DNA from: Methanobacterium sp. UBA294
Lineage (GTDB): Archaea > Methanobacteriota > Methanobacteria > Methanobacteriales > Methanobacteriaceae
Assembly: GCA_002494495.1 (NCBI GenBank)
Contig: DACB01000016.1
Coordinates: forward strand, 255,877-319,876
Reading direction: 5' to 3'
Length of the DNA stretch: 64,000 nucleotides
Shown: positions 44,565 through 54,165 of the stretch, one piece after another
Layout of the letters: each line of letters begins with the position of its first letter
How positions within the stretch are numbered: position 1 is the stretch's first letter
Notes under the pieces: model-generated
What the model was told of the DNA's origin: nothing
The model's input: the letters and a program-made list of their open reading frames with translations, nothing else
Databases searched by the model: none
Program-made: the position numbers and the translations under genes

Positions 44565-45959
44565 TTAACAGCGGCTTGATTCATATTTTTCAATATTTTT
44601 AGGTAAAGAGGTAGGATATTCACCAGTGAAGCAGCCAGTACATAACTGGTCTTTATCTATTCCTATACATTTAATCAGGGATTCTATACTCAGATATCCT
44701 AAGGAGTCTACTCCAAGTATATTTTTTATTTCTTTAACTTCCTTATCTGAGGCTATTAATTCCTTCTTAGAAGCCATTGCTATTCCATAATAACAGGGAG
44801 ATATTATTGGCGGGCATCCAACCCTTAAATGTATTTCACTGGCACCAGCTTCCTTTAAAACATCCATAAGTGCTTTGGAAGTGGTCCCCCTCACTACACT
44901 GTCATCCACCATAACTATCTTTTTTCCTTCAAGTTCTGATTTAATTGGATTCATTTTAAGCCTTACAGAATTTTCCCTATCTTCCTGGGTGGGCATGATA
45001 AAGGTTCGACCGACATAACGATTTTTTATAAGTCCTTCACCATAGGGTAAGCCTGATTCCCGTGAATATCCTATCGCAGCAGTTATGGCTGAATCTGGTA
45101 CAGGTATGACCATATCTGCTTCAACTGCATGTTCTTGATGTAAAGCCCTTCCAATGTTCAGTCTAACATCGTAAACATTTTTCCCATCTATTATGCTATC
45201 TGGGCGTGCAAAGTAAATATATTCAAACATACAATAGGATCTGGGAATTTTTCCCTTCCCTGGCAGGCTGAAACTTTTTAATTCATCATTTATAAGTAGT
45301 ATTTCGCCAGGTTCTACATCCCGTATCTTTTCTGCTCCAATTACATCAAAAGCCACGGATTCTGATGCGACTATAATTAAATCATCTTTTTTGCCCAGCG
45401 AAAGGGGTTTTATTCCCCCGGGATCTCTTACCACAATTAAATCATTATTCATAAGTATGGCCAGAGAATATGAGCCAATAAGATCCTTAGAAACATTTTG
45501 TATGGCCTTAATTATATCCCCTGACTTATTATATTCCTTGATCAGTAGATGGCATAACACTTCAGAGTCAGTGGTTGAATAAAAAATCCGACCTTCACTT
45601 TCAAGTTCCTTTCTAATCTCCGTTGAATTTATGATATCCCCATTATGAGCTATGGCAATATAACCATCTTCATACTCACTTACAAATGGTGATGAATTTT
45701 CAATTAAAGATTTACCAGAGGTTGAATATCTTACATGGCCTATTCCTTTGTTTCCTTTAAGGGCTTCAAAATTATCTTCTTTGAAAACATCAACAACCAA
45801 GCCCATACCCTTATGGGTGAACATCATCCCACCGTCATAGGTTGAAATACCTGCTGACTCCTGTCCTCTGTGCTGCAATGCGTACAGGCTATAATATATT
45901 TTTCTTGAAACTTCTCCTGATTTGGAATAAATACCTACAATACCACATTTATCCTTCAA
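44565..45959 (-). CDS. purF: Amidophosphoribosyltransferase
   Basis: First enzyme of purine synthesis, transferring glutamine nitrogen to PRPP. The N-terminal glutaminase Cys follows a short propeptide (MKDKCGIVGIYS, Cys5), with RGQESAGIST and HNGDI; the phosphoribosyl site is KIVMVDDSVVRGTT (about 355). The length of 464 is normal. The start is TTG 45959 behind GAGGAGAAT. Cysteines at the end (KDQLCTGCFTGEYP) fit a form with an Fe-S cluster. Confidence 0.96.
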   Translation of the reverse strand: MKDKCGIVGIYSKSGEVSRKIYYSLYALQHRGQESAGISTYDGGMMFTHKGMGLVVDVFKEDNFEALKGNKGIGHVRYSTSGKSLIENSSPFVSEYEDGYIAIAHNGDIINSTEIRKELESEGRIFYSTTDSEVLCHLLIKEYNKSGDIIKAIQNVSKDLIGSYSLAILMNNDLIVVRDPGGIKPLSLGKKDDLIIVASESVAFDVIGAEKIRDVEPGEILLINDELKSFSLPGKGKIPRSYCMFEYIYFARPDSIIDGKNVYDVRLNIGRALHQEHAVEADMVIPVPDSAITAAIGYSRESGLPYGEGLIKNRYVGRTFIMPTQEDRENSVRLKMNPIKSELEGKKIVMVDDSVVRGTTSKALMDVLKEAGASEIHLRVGCPPIISPCYYGIAMASKKELIASDKEVKEIKNILGVDSLGYLSIESLIKCIGIDKDQLCTGCFTGEYPTSLPKNIEKYESSRC

Positions 45960-46174
45960 TTACGATTCTCCTCTAAATGTATCCATAGAGTTAAAAATAG
46001 GAATTATAATACTTAATTGGAATTTTCTATGGTAAGCTTACTATCTTAGTTAATAAATTTTTTAAATTAGAAATTTATTAATCATATTAAAATTTCTTAA
46101 TTATTAAAAGTTTTAATTTTAAGATTTTTCATTCAAAGTTACGATTATTTAAATTAATTATTATTTAAGCAAGA

Positions 46175-47065
46175 TTATCCTTTAAGTAAGCTGGAACTGA
46201 TCCCTTCATTATCTATTTCTTCCTTTAAAACGTCAATTTTGGAATCATAGAAAATTAGGACAGCTCTAATAATTTTTAACCAATCAACAGCATCCTTTCT
46301 GTTGGGTGCAGCAATATAACCCTGACCAGTGATGATGTTGTCTGGTTTAAATTCATTGGTTATAAAATAAACATGTTCCTCTTCAACTAAATCTTCATTA
46401 AATGTATCTTTCCATAAATCTGTAAGATGAAAAGTTTCAAACATGTTTTTGTTCTTTAAAAGTTCATATTCATTTTTGATAGCGGCGTATCTCTGTTTTA
46501 TTCGTCTTATTTCATCGTTGAGTTCTGAAATTTTCTTGTTTACTGTTTCTCTTTCATCTTGAATATGCTGATTTTCTGAGACGAGTTGTTCATTTAATGC
46601 GGAATTTTTCTCAAGATCCAGTAGAAGATCTTTAATTTCCTCTTCCTGTCCTGCCAATTTCAATTCCCTTTCCCGGAATTTCTTTATATTGGCTATGGAC
46701 ACAAGTCCAGAACGGATTATGGCATTTTTTATTTCAGACCTAATTATCGATGGATCCAAGTATTCCACGTCATGACCAAAGGGAAGTTTCACGCGCTCGA
46801 TATGACCTACTTCATCTTTTAAAATATTAGTAAACTTTTCAGCTAATTCTCGGCCAGGAGCATCCACATCTGTGGCAATTAAAATAATGTCAGCTCCCCT
46901 GGTTACTTTTTTAGCTATCTCAGTATTGGTGGTTGGTATAATGGATGATATGGTAATGTGGTATTCTGCACCCAGGGCAATATTTTGCATGGCCCTGGAG
47001 ATGTTTTCCACATCAGATGCTCCTTCAACGATAATCCGTACATCGATGGGACCTTTAACCTCCAT
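46175..47065 (-). CDS. TOPRIM-domain protein with coiled coil
   Basis: A 297-residue archaeal protein. Residues 1-100 form a TOPRIM-like domain with the catalytic Glu in IIVEGASDVENISRAM and the Asp pair in LIATDVDAPGRELAEKF, as in DnaG, OLD and RNase M5-type enzymes. A coiled coil follows (about 120-215; EEEIKDLLLDLEKN, IKQRYAAIKNEYELL), then an unrecognised 80-residue C-terminal domain. It lies directly behind eL37 and LSm (16 bp from eL37), pointing to RNA or replication. ATG 47065 is preferred; GTG 47077 lies in the AGGTGAG site. Confidence 0.8.
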   Translation of the reverse strand: MEVKGPIDVRIIVEGASDVENISRAMQNIALGAEYHITISSIIPTTNTEIAKKVTRGADIILIATDVDAPGRELAEKFTNILKDEVGHIERVKLPFGHDVEYLDPSIIRSEIKNAIIRSGLVSIANIKKFRERELKLAGQEEEIKDLLLDLEKNSALNEQLVSENQHIQDERETVNKKISELNDEIRRIKQRYAAIKNEYELLKNKNMFETFHLTDLWKDTFNEDLVEEEHVYFITNEFKPDNIITGQGYIAAPNRKDAVDWLKIIRAVLIFYDSKIDVLKEEIDNEGISSSLLKG

Positions 47066-47080
47066 TATCAATCTCACCTA

Positions 47081-47266
47081 TTATCTCAATCTAAAGCCGT
47101 TAATCTTTTTATTCTGCCAGTTGTAGGTTCGGATTCGTTTTGATCTTCCAAATCCACAGGCAGCACAGTATTTTTTTCTGGCATTGTAAGAATTCTTTCC
47201 ACATCTTCTACATCGAATGTGGGTTTTCTTATTACGTTTACCAAATGATGGTGTACCCTTACTCAT
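47081..47266 (-). CDS. rpl37e: Ribosomal protein eL37
   Basis: A 61-residue basic large-subunit protein. The zinc ribbon is formed by Cys19, Cys22, Cys34 and Cys37 (RCRRCGK and YCAACGFG); the N-terminus TPSFGKRNKKTH is typical of eL37. The gene follows LSm by 47 bp; an LSm-eL37 pair is widely conserved in archaea. Confidence 0.97.
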   Translation of the reverse strand: MSKGTPSFGKRNKKTHIRCRRCGKNSYNARKKYCAACGFGRSKRIRTYNWQNKKINGFRLR

Positions 47267-47313
47267 TAATATCCTCCTTATAAAATTGAATTCAATGTTA
47301 TTTAATCAAAAAT

Positions 47314-47556
47314 CTAGCCGGGAGAAATGTAAACTATATTATCTCCTCTTATAAGAACAATACCTAATCTTCGAGCGGTTTCCCCGCCTTCTAATTCTTC
47401 GGCATCGTTTAAAACTAAATTCATATGCATGTCAAAACTTTTCAGGCTTCCTCTAAATTCTCTTCCACCTTTGAGTTTTATCAGTACTTGGGAATCCAAT
47501 GCTTTACCTAATACATCCAATGGTCGTGATGTATTCACATTCTTCTGTGTATTCAA
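47314..47556 (-). CDS. LSm family RNA-binding protein
   Basis: An 80-residue Sm-like protein that should form a heptameric RNA-binding ring. Sm1 is seen as GREFRGSLKSFDMHMNLVL and Sm2 as LIRGDNIVYIS near the end. The start is TTG 47556, three bases behind AAAGGTGAT. It heads a minus-strand unit with eL37 and the TOPRIM protein. Confidence 0.96.
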   Translation of the reverse strand: MNTQKNVNTSRPLDVLGKALDSQVLIKLKGGREFRGSLKSFDMHMNLVLNDAEELEGGETARRLGIVLIRGDNIVYISPG

Positions 47557-47913
47557 ATTATCACCTTTCCTATAACTTTTTTGTTGGTGTGATTTATATT
47601 TAAATGTATGGTTATATCCTAACTCCTCTAAGCTTACCAGAAAGTTTAATTGGCCAATGGAATATATTTAATGGACCAATGGAATTTATGAAGAAAAGAG
47701 TTATGGATGTTTATGGATGGAATAAGATATAACAATATTGATTTTAATCGAAGATTCATGTATTGAATTTCTTGCTTGAATTTCTATTGAAAATATTACT
47801 TTTATTCCCTTTTTATTTATACATTGATTGTGATATATAATGTTATTTATCAATTGGTTTTTTAGCATTATTTTAAAATTAATGTTTCACATGAAATTCC
47901 AAAAAAAACTAAG
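47557..47913. promoter_or_regulatory. Divergent intergenic region with short direct repeats
   Basis: 357 bp of AT-rich DNA between LSm and the PUA gene. It holds several short direct repeats: a GG(A)CCAATGGAAT pair at about 47652 and 47673, TTATGGATG at 47701 and about 47711, and TTGAATTTCT at about 47764 and 47777. TATA-like strings for both directions are present (TTTATATTTAAATG near 47590 for LSm). No gene or stable RNA structure was recognised. Confidence 0.5.
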
Positions 47914-47922
47914 GTGATTTTT

Positions 47923-48399
47923 ATTAAAGTCAAGAAAAGGTACCATCTAAAAAAGAAGAATATCCGAAAAGTTCAGGAAGAACTGGGTGATTTTTCCCAT
48001 TTAATACCGCCAGGTTCATCTGTAGAAATAATTAAAAGTGATCTCCCTGATATGATACTGGTGGATAACGAGCCACTCTTGATGTTCGTGGATGAAACCC
48101 CCTTCCCTACTCTTAATGGGGCTTTGAAGGCAAATATTAAATCAAAGTATGTGGTGGTGGATATGGGTGCCGTTAAGTTCATGGCCAAGGGAGCAGATGC
48201 CATGTCTCCTGGAATAACTGAAGCAGATCCCAATATCAAGGAGGGAGATCTGGTTGTTATTCTGGATGAAAACCACCATAAACCACTGGCCGTAGGGAGA
48301 AGTTTAATTTCGGGTCCTGAAATGGTTGAAAACAACCAGGGAAAAGCAGTTAAAACTATACACTTCATTGGCGATGAGATATGGAATTTTGAGATTTAG
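47923..48399 (+). CDS. PUA-domain RNA-binding protein
   Basis: About 158 residues: an N-terminal region (KKRYHLKKKNIRKVQEELGD) and a C-terminal PUA domain (YVVVDMGAVKFMAKGADAMSPGI, EGDLVVILDE, PLAVGRSL). It resembles archaeal homologues of MCT-1/TMA20-type proteins. The start is unclear: GTG 47914 is part of the AAGGTGAT ribosome-binding site, and the codon at normal spacing is ATT 47923 (then KVKKRYHL). The coordinates given assume the ATT; with GTG the protein has three more residues. Confidence 0.85.
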   Translation: MKVKKRYHLKKKNIRKVQEELGDFSHLIPPGSSVEIIKSDLPDMILVDNEPLLMFVDETPFPTLNGALKANIKSKYVVVDMGAVKFMAKGADAMSPGITEADPNIKEGDLVVILDENHHKPLAVGRSLISGPEMVENNQGKAVKTIHFIGDEIWNFEI

Positions 48400-48438
48400 T
48401 TAAATCATGTAATATACTGTTAATTGTAAGGCGTGACC

Positions 48439-49155
48439 ATGATACAGCTGAGATATTCTTCTGGTAAAATAATAACCGAAAATGTGCATAAAGTGGGGTT
48501 GCTTGCCCTGGGATCTCACCTGGAAAATCACGGAGCTGCCCTACCTATAGACACTGACTCGAAAATAGCAGCCCACCTGGCCTTACAGGCATCTTTAAGA
48601 ACCGGTGCTAAATTTTTAGGGATACTGTATGCAGCTGCAGAATACAGCTATGTGAAACATGGGAAGCATGTTGCAGCTCCTATTCTAGTGGAGAAGAGAC
48701 TTAAACCCACACTAGAGGCCGCTAAAAAATGCTTGGATTTGAAAACAATCGTGCTGGTAAACGGCCATGGAGGTAACGTACCTATAAAAGAGTATCTTCC
48801 TGCCCTTGAAGAAGAACTAAGCCTTAAAATATTATTCAACAATAAAATCGTAGAGATAGAAGGACCCCATGCCGGTACTGGGGAGCTATCCATAGGGGCT
48901 GTTCTGGGCATATTAGATGATACGAAGCTGGAAGAACACTGCAAATTCAAGGAATATCCTGAAGTAGGTATGGTTGGTCTTGATGAAGCCCGGGAGAAAT
49001 CTGAGGGAATAGACGCCGGAGCCCGTGAAATCTTAAAAAATGGTGTGTGTGTCGATGAAGAATTAGGATCATATCTGCTGGAAGAAGCAATTGAAGACGT
49101 TGTTGGTAATGTTATTAAAATTTTAGATGAAGATTATAAAGGTAAATCAAATTGA
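48439..49155 (+). CDS. arfB: Creatininase-family deformylase ArfB
   Basis: A 238-residue creatininase-family metal hydrolase. Metal-binding segments are GSHLENHGAALPIDTDSKIA (Glu, His, Asp; about 28-45), VNGHGGN (about 112) and EGPHAGTGELS (about 143). These fit ArfB, which removes formate from the formylamino-pyrimidine formed from GTP on the way to riboflavin and F420 in methanogens. ATG 48439 is chosen; GTG 48433 is in the ribosome-binding site. A creatinine role is unlikely. Confidence 0.85.
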   Translation: MIQLRYSSGKIITENVHKVGLLALGSHLENHGAALPIDTDSKIAAHLALQASLRTGAKFLGILYAAAEYSYVKHGKHVAAPILVEKRLKPTLEAAKKCLDLKTIVLVNGHGGNVPIKEYLPALEEELSLKILFNNKIVEIEGPHAGTGELSIGAVLGILDDTKLEEHCKFKEYPEVGMVGLDEAREKSEGIDAGAREILKNGVCVDEELGSYLLEEAIEDVVGNVIKILDEDYKGKSN

Positions 49156-49251
49156 TGTTGTAGGAAGTAATTTATCTACTGTTTTTTGGAAAAGATTTAT
49201 TAAATCAGTAATTTAAGGCATAATTTGTAATTAATCACAGGTGTTCTGGTT

Positions 49252-49824
49252 ATGTGGAAATTTATATGGTTCATACTGGTTGTCATCTCCATCGTCATTC
49301 TAGGGGCCATGGTGTTTGGAATTTATTATAATCTGGCCAGGCTCAGGAAGAAAGTAGAAGATTCCTGGTCACATATAGAAGATGAACTCCAAGTGAGAAT
49401 CATACTGGCTGATAAACTGATTGACGCAACTAAAAGAGATGTTGGACAGGAAAACTCCATCTTACAGAATGTGGTTGAAGCTCAATCCTGGTTAGAATAT
49501 TCAGAAACAGTGCATGAAACTGTGCAAGCTAATAATATGTTGATTGTAGCGCTTGAAGAGCTTTTTATTTTATTAGAGGATCCAGATATTGCCATCAGCA
49601 AAAGACTTAAAAAATTATCTGAAGAATTGGAAGAAAATGAATATCTACTTTCCCAATACTGTTCCATCTACAATGAAGCGGCATACATGTACAACAGCAA
49701 ACTCCAAATATTTCCCAACAACATGGTGGCAAACTACTTTGGTTTGAAAGATGCTGAATACTTTGAACCAGAATTCAATGATGATAAGAATTTAGATTTT
49801 GATCCAGCCAGGCGTGAAGAATAG
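49252..49824 (+). CDS. LemA-family membrane protein
   Basis: A 190-residue protein with one N-terminal transmembrane helix (about 3-25) followed by a helical domain: LARLRKKVEDSWSHIEDELQVRIILADKLI (start of the LemA core) and YNEAAYMYNSKLQIFPNNMVANYFGLKDAEYF (end). LemA proteins are widespread with unknown function. A conserved outside-N topology is likely. The start is ATG after AGGTGTTCTGGTT. Confidence 0.92.
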   Translation: MWKFIWFILVVISIVILGAMVFGIYYNLARLRKKVEDSWSHIEDELQVRIILADKLIDATKRDVGQENSILQNVVEAQSWLEYSETVHETVQANNMLIVALEELFILLEDPDIAISKRLKKLSEELEENEYLLSQYCSIYNEAAYMYNSKLQIFPNNMVANYFGLKDAEYFEPEFNDDKNLDFDPARREE

Positions 49825-49856
49825 GTTACAATTTTTTTACTCTAATTTTTAATTCT

Positions 49857-52376
49857 CTAATTTTCAATTTCTTTAATTAATTGTTTAAACTCTCCTGCGA
49901 GTTTTTTCTTATTAAATGCAAAGGCTATCCTCCTCATGGCCTCCAGCATCCTTATCACTGAATCCAACCAGGTGAATATATCCCCCGGGTAAATGTGAAT
50001 ATCATAATCCCTGAGGAGTCTTCTGCTTATCTCCACAGGATCCTTCTTCTGCAATCGATATTTTAAAATCTTACGAGATAAGCCCGCCTGAAAACATGTA
50101 CAGAATGGTTTTTCCTTACATTTACAGGTGAAAAATTCCATCTGAATATTTACGATCTTTTCCTGGAAGGCTGGGTCAAACTTCACCAGATTATCTGAAC
50201 TGGATAGAATGTCCAGGGTTGAATCTGCAAATAAACGGGGTGAAATATTAATTTTAAGGACCTTACTCATATGGGCACTTAACCTCGCAGATAAATAGGC
50301 ATTTTCCAGGGGTTGTAGGTTAAGTACTAGTTCCAATGGATTCCTTCGAGATATGTTCTTACGGATGTAATCAGCATCCTCGTGGTGTAGGAAAGATACA
50401 GAAACTGCCCTTCCATAGGGAGTGGCTTTAATGTCTTCTCCCTGTGTTTCGTTAAGGTTTTCTTCTACATCCTCTACCAATTTATAATCAGTTATTATAT
50501 TCAGGGCCGTATCAATTTCCATTGGCAGATCCTGATTTTTATATGCATCTTTAAGTTGGTTAACCCTTCTAATCCCGCCAGAACATACATCGGCCAGGAA
50601 CTGTTCAACCAGTTCATCTCCCCTGTAATTCACATTTATTGTTTCCACGTCACTTTCCAGTAGATCTAGGGCTACGGTTTCCTCAGTTTCATCTTCAAAT
50701 TGGCGCCCCACTTCAGGTAGAAGGTAAACTTTGCCAATATCATGATATGAAGGTCGGCCTGCTCTTCCAAGCATTTGGTGGAATTCATTGGAAGTTAACC
50801 ATTTATTTCCCATGGTAAGGCTTTCAAAAATAACCTGTGATGCTGGGAAATCAACTCCAGCTGCTAATGCTGCGGTGGTTACCACAGTTGATATTTCCTG
50901 GTTTAAAAATTTATTCTCTATTTGTAACTTCCTGGAATAGGAGAGCCCTGCATGATAGGCAGATGCTTTAACCTTTTTTTGGTTCAAATAGGAGGCTATT
51001 TCATGGGTTTTTCTCCTGGAGTTAGTGAATATTATAGTGGAGCCATGGAATCCCTTCTGGGAGATGTTCCGATGTTCATTTCTGCATATTTTAGCCATTA
51101 AATCATTTTTATCATACTCAGATCTGACGAAGACCAGATGACGATCCAAAGGCACTGGTCGCTGGTTGTACTCCACCAGTTTCATCTGGAATTCCTCTGC
51201 AATTTCCCGGGGATTTTTAACAGTGGCAGATAATCCAATCATTTGTACATCCGGAAATAACATTTCTAATCTTTTAATCAGACCATTTAATCGGGACCCA
51301 CGTTCAGGGTTGTCCAGAGTGTGTATTTCATCTATCACTACCGTACCTATTTCACCTAGTTCTGCTGACCTGCCAGAGCGCAGGATAAAATCCAATCCCT
51401 CATAGGTACCTACTATGATATCTGCATCCTGAAAAGATTCATCTTTTATTATTAACTCCTCTTTTGCCTTAATTCTACTCATACCCACCCTTATGGATAC
51501 TTTAAGTCCTAACTGTTCATATCGCTTTTTGAAGTCACGATACTTCTGGTTAGCCAAAGCCACCAGGGGTGTTAAGTAAATAAATTTACGGCCATTTAAT
51601 GCCCTTGGAATTCCAGCCAGCTCCCCAATAAGGGTCTTACCACTGGCAGTGGCTGCCACAACTAACTGGCTTTCTCCCTTTAAAATCCCGGCTTTTATGG
51701 ATAAAATCTGAACTGGTAGCAGTTTTTCAGCTTGTTTATTTAGTATTTCTCTAAATCCAGGATGGATTTTAAGATTTCTAACTTTAACTTCAGGCAGGTT
51801 GAGTTTATCTCTGGTGGTTATCCTATCAAAAAGAGTTAATTCTGGATTACTGACTGGGTTGAATCGAGGATTGAATATCTTCAATACCTCTTCCAGGTTA
51901 CCTGTTCTTTCTAAGAGTTTTTTAAAGTTTTTAAAGCTGTTTGAATCAAATCCTCTACTTTTAAGCTCTCTTTTAATTTCTTCTTCAGCGCAGAGGCGAC
52001 AGATATACTCTTTGTGGAGTAGATAGGATTTGTCCCTTTTAATTAATGTAATGTAACCTTCAAAGGTGCAGTGCCTGCAGATCCTGGTTTTACGGTATTT
52101 GATATTAAGAGAATCCAGCATTTCCTCTGTTTCCGGGTCATCACCCACCAGAAACACCTGCTGCTTCCTTAAAATCTTGATTGCTTCACCGGGCGGTAGG
52201 AGGCTTTCCTTATCATCCTGTTTTACTATGAATTTATACGGTCTGATCTGGTCTTCTGTGGCTTTAATTTTGAGGTAACCATAAAAAATAGGTTTTCTAC
52301 GTTGATTTACCGCGTTTTTAGAACTGCCTATGGGATATAGTTCCAGGATCTTTTTATTTTTTCTTAAAATTATCAT
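49857..52376 (-). CDS. Large Ski2-like DEAD/DEAH helicase, archaeal
   Basis: An 839-residue superfamily 2 helicase. Motifs: Walker A ATASGKT (about 242), DEIH box VVIDEIHTL, LSATVKNPREIA (III), IIFTNSRRKTHEIA (IV), and QMLGRAGRP (VI). An N-terminal 200-residue extension has a zinc-like pair (CRHC...CRLC, about 98-130), and the C-terminus has CKCKEKPFCTCF, another metal-site candidate. This architecture recalls archaeal helicases labelled DUF5814; it differs from Hel308. DNA or RNA role unknown. The end converges on lemA. Confidence 0.88.
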   Translation of the reverse strand: MIILRKNKKILELYPIGSSKNAVNQRRKPIFYGYLKIKATEDQIRPYKFIVKQDDKESLLPPGEAIKILRKQQVFLVGDDPETEEMLDSLNIKYRKTRICRHCTFEGYITLIKRDKSYLLHKEYICRLCAEEEIKRELKSRGFDSNSFKNFKKLLERTGNLEEVLKIFNPRFNPVSNPELTLFDRITTRDKLNLPEVKVRNLKIHPGFREILNKQAEKLLPVQILSIKAGILKGESQLVVAATASGKTLIGELAGIPRALNGRKFIYLTPLVALANQKYRDFKKRYEQLGLKVSIRVGMSRIKAKEELIIKDESFQDADIIVGTYEGLDFILRSGRSAELGEIGTVVIDEIHTLDNPERGSRLNGLIKRLEMLFPDVQMIGLSATVKNPREIAEEFQMKLVEYNQRPVPLDRHLVFVRSEYDKNDLMAKICRNEHRNISQKGFHGSTIIFTNSRRKTHEIASYLNQKKVKASAYHAGLSYSRKLQIENKFLNQEISTVVTTAALAAGVDFPASQVIFESLTMGNKWLTSNEFHQMLGRAGRPSYHDIGKVYLLPEVGRQFEDETEETVALDLLESDVETINVNYRGDELVEQFLADVCSGGIRRVNQLKDAYKNQDLPMEIDTALNIITDYKLVEDVEENLNETQGEDIKATPYGRAVSVSFLHHEDADYIRKNISRRNPLELVLNLQPLENAYLSARLSAHMSKVLKINISPRLFADSTLDILSSSDNLVKFDPAFQEKIVNIQMEFFTCKCKEKPFCTCFQAGLSRKILKYRLQKKDPVEISRRLLRDYDIHIYPGDIFTWLDSVIRMLEAMRRIAFAFNKKKLAGEFKQLIKEIEN

Positions 52377-52432
52377 TTCTTAATTTATATTTGATTTTTA
52401 GATGTAAAAAAAATTTGTTATAAAAAAAAAGA

Positions 52433-54091
52433 TTAAATGTTTTCGTCGGCATCTTTTTCTGCTTCCAAAAGTTTTACCGCATGATCTCTCAGTTTAAATT
52501 TCTGGATCTTACCACTGGCAGTTAAGGGGAATTCATCTATAAAGAAAACCTTTTTTGGAACTTTATATCGGGCTATCTTAGTTGATGAGTAGTCCCGGAC
52601 ATCTTCTTCACATATATCTACGCCTTCTTCTAGGATAATGAATGCACCCACGATTTCCCCATACTTATCATCGGGTATACCTATTACCTGCACATCCCGG
52701 ATTCCAGGCATGGTGTAAAGAAATTCTTCAATTTCACGGGGGTATATATTTTCCCCACCTCTAATTATCATATCCTTTATCCGGCCCACGATGGAGTAGT
52801 ATCCTTCCTCATCTATGGTGGCCAGATCACCGCTGTGCAGCCAGCCATCTTTATCTATAACTTCCTGTGTTTTTTCAGGCATTTTATAGTAGCCCTTCAT
52901 TACATTGTACCCTTTACAGCATATTTCTCCAGTTTCGTTGGGCCCCAGGGTTTCTCCTGTCTCCGGGTCAACGATTTTAACTTCACACTCGGGTAATGGT
53001 TTGCCCACAGTTTCCACCCTTTTTATCAGTGGGTCATCAACCCCGGTCTGGGTGAATCCTGGTGAACCTTCTGTTAAGCCGTATACACTGGTTATTTCCG
53101 TCATGTGCATGTCTTTAACTACTCTTTTCATAGCCTCGATGGGAGGGGTAGAACCAGCCATGATCCCAGTGCGTAAGGTTGTAAGATCGAACATTTCAAA
53201 CATGGGATGGCTGTATTCAGCAATGAACATGGTGGGCACTCCGTGGAGTGCTGTGCAGCGTTCCTTTTGTACTGCAGCAAGGACCATAAGTGGGTCAAAT
53301 ACTTCAACCATAACCATAGTAGCACCATGGCTGTAAGTGGCCATCACTGCGAGTACAATACCAAAACAGTGGAAAAGTGGTACTGTAATACATAACCTGT
53401 CATTTTCTGTGAATTTTTGCCGTTCTCCTATGTAGTATCCGTTGTTCAGGATGTTTATATGGGTTAACATTACACCTTTGGGAAATCCTGTAGTTCCTGA
53501 TGTGTACTGCATGTTAACCACATCATCGCTTTTAACCGACGCTTTAATCTCCTGGAATTTTTCTTCATTTCCATGTTTTCCTAAGAGAAGGATTTCGTTG
53601 GTGTTGTACATGCCCCGATGTTTTTCCTGACCCAGATAGATGATGCTTTCTAAAAAGGGGAACTTGTCACTCTTTAATTTACTTCTTTCATGGGTTTTTA
53701 ATTCAGGAATGAGTTCATAAACAGTTTGAATATAATCAACATCTTGGAATCCATCAATTATTGCCAGTGCCTTCATATCTGACTGTTCCAATACATATGC
53801 AAGTTCATGACTTTTATAGGCTGTATTAACAGTGACCAGCACCACCCCTATTTTGGCAGTGGCAAACATGTAGGTAAGCCAATCAGGTACATTTTTTGCC
53901 CATATACCTACATGATCTCCCTTCTTTATCCCAATCTCCAGAAGACCCTTGGCCATTTGGTTCACCCTATTATCAAACTCCTCATAGGTGAAACGGAGAT
54001 CCCGATCGGGGTATACCATGAATTCCTGGTTGGGATCCTTTTTCACCATCTTTTCCAGGAAATTTCCCAGAGTTTCCTTAGTAAAAACCAT
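52433..54091 (-). CDS. AMP-dependent acyl-CoA synthetase
   Basis: A 552-residue ANL-family acid:CoA ligase. The P-loop-like YTSGTTGFPKGVMLTH (about 198-213), SVYGLTEGSPG (A5), WLHSGDLATIDEEGYYSIVGRIKDMI (A7-A8) and the catalytic Lys in LTASGKIQKFKLR (A10) are present. Similarity is to medium/long-chain fatty acid ligases. The start is ATG behind GAGGTTTTAAC. It is followed upstream by a thioesterase and an XRE-cupin regulator in one orientation. Confidence 0.93.
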   Translation of the reverse strand: MVFTKETLGNFLEKMVKKDPNQEFMVYPDRDLRFTYEEFDNRVNQMAKGLLEIGIKKGDHVGIWAKNVPDWLTYMFATAKIGVVLVTVNTAYKSHELAYVLEQSDMKALAIIDGFQDVDYIQTVYELIPELKTHERSKLKSDKFPFLESIIYLGQEKHRGMYNTNEILLLGKHGNEEKFQEIKASVKSDDVVNMQYTSGTTGFPKGVMLTHINILNNGYYIGERQKFTENDRLCITVPLFHCFGIVLAVMATYSHGATMVMVEVFDPLMVLAAVQKERCTALHGVPTMFIAEYSHPMFEMFDLTTLRTGIMAGSTPPIEAMKRVVKDMHMTEITSVYGLTEGSPGFTQTGVDDPLIKRVETVGKPLPECEVKIVDPETGETLGPNETGEICCKGYNVMKGYYKMPEKTQEVIDKDGWLHSGDLATIDEEGYYSIVGRIKDMIIRGGENIYPREIEEFLYTMPGIRDVQVIGIPDDKYGEIVGAFIILEEGVDICEEDVRDYSSTKIARYKVPKKVFFIDEFPLTASGKIQKFKLRDHAVKLLEAEKDADENI

Positions 54092-54165
54092 GTTAAAACC
54101 TCTATATTCATTTAATAGTTACAATTAATTCTTTTTTTAAAAAAAGTCTTGTCTTCCAATTTAAG

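Noticed and set aside
48439..49155. Creatinine amidohydrolase
   Set aside because: The fold is the same, but in a methanogen the family member with this motif set is ArfB of F420/riboflavin synthesis.
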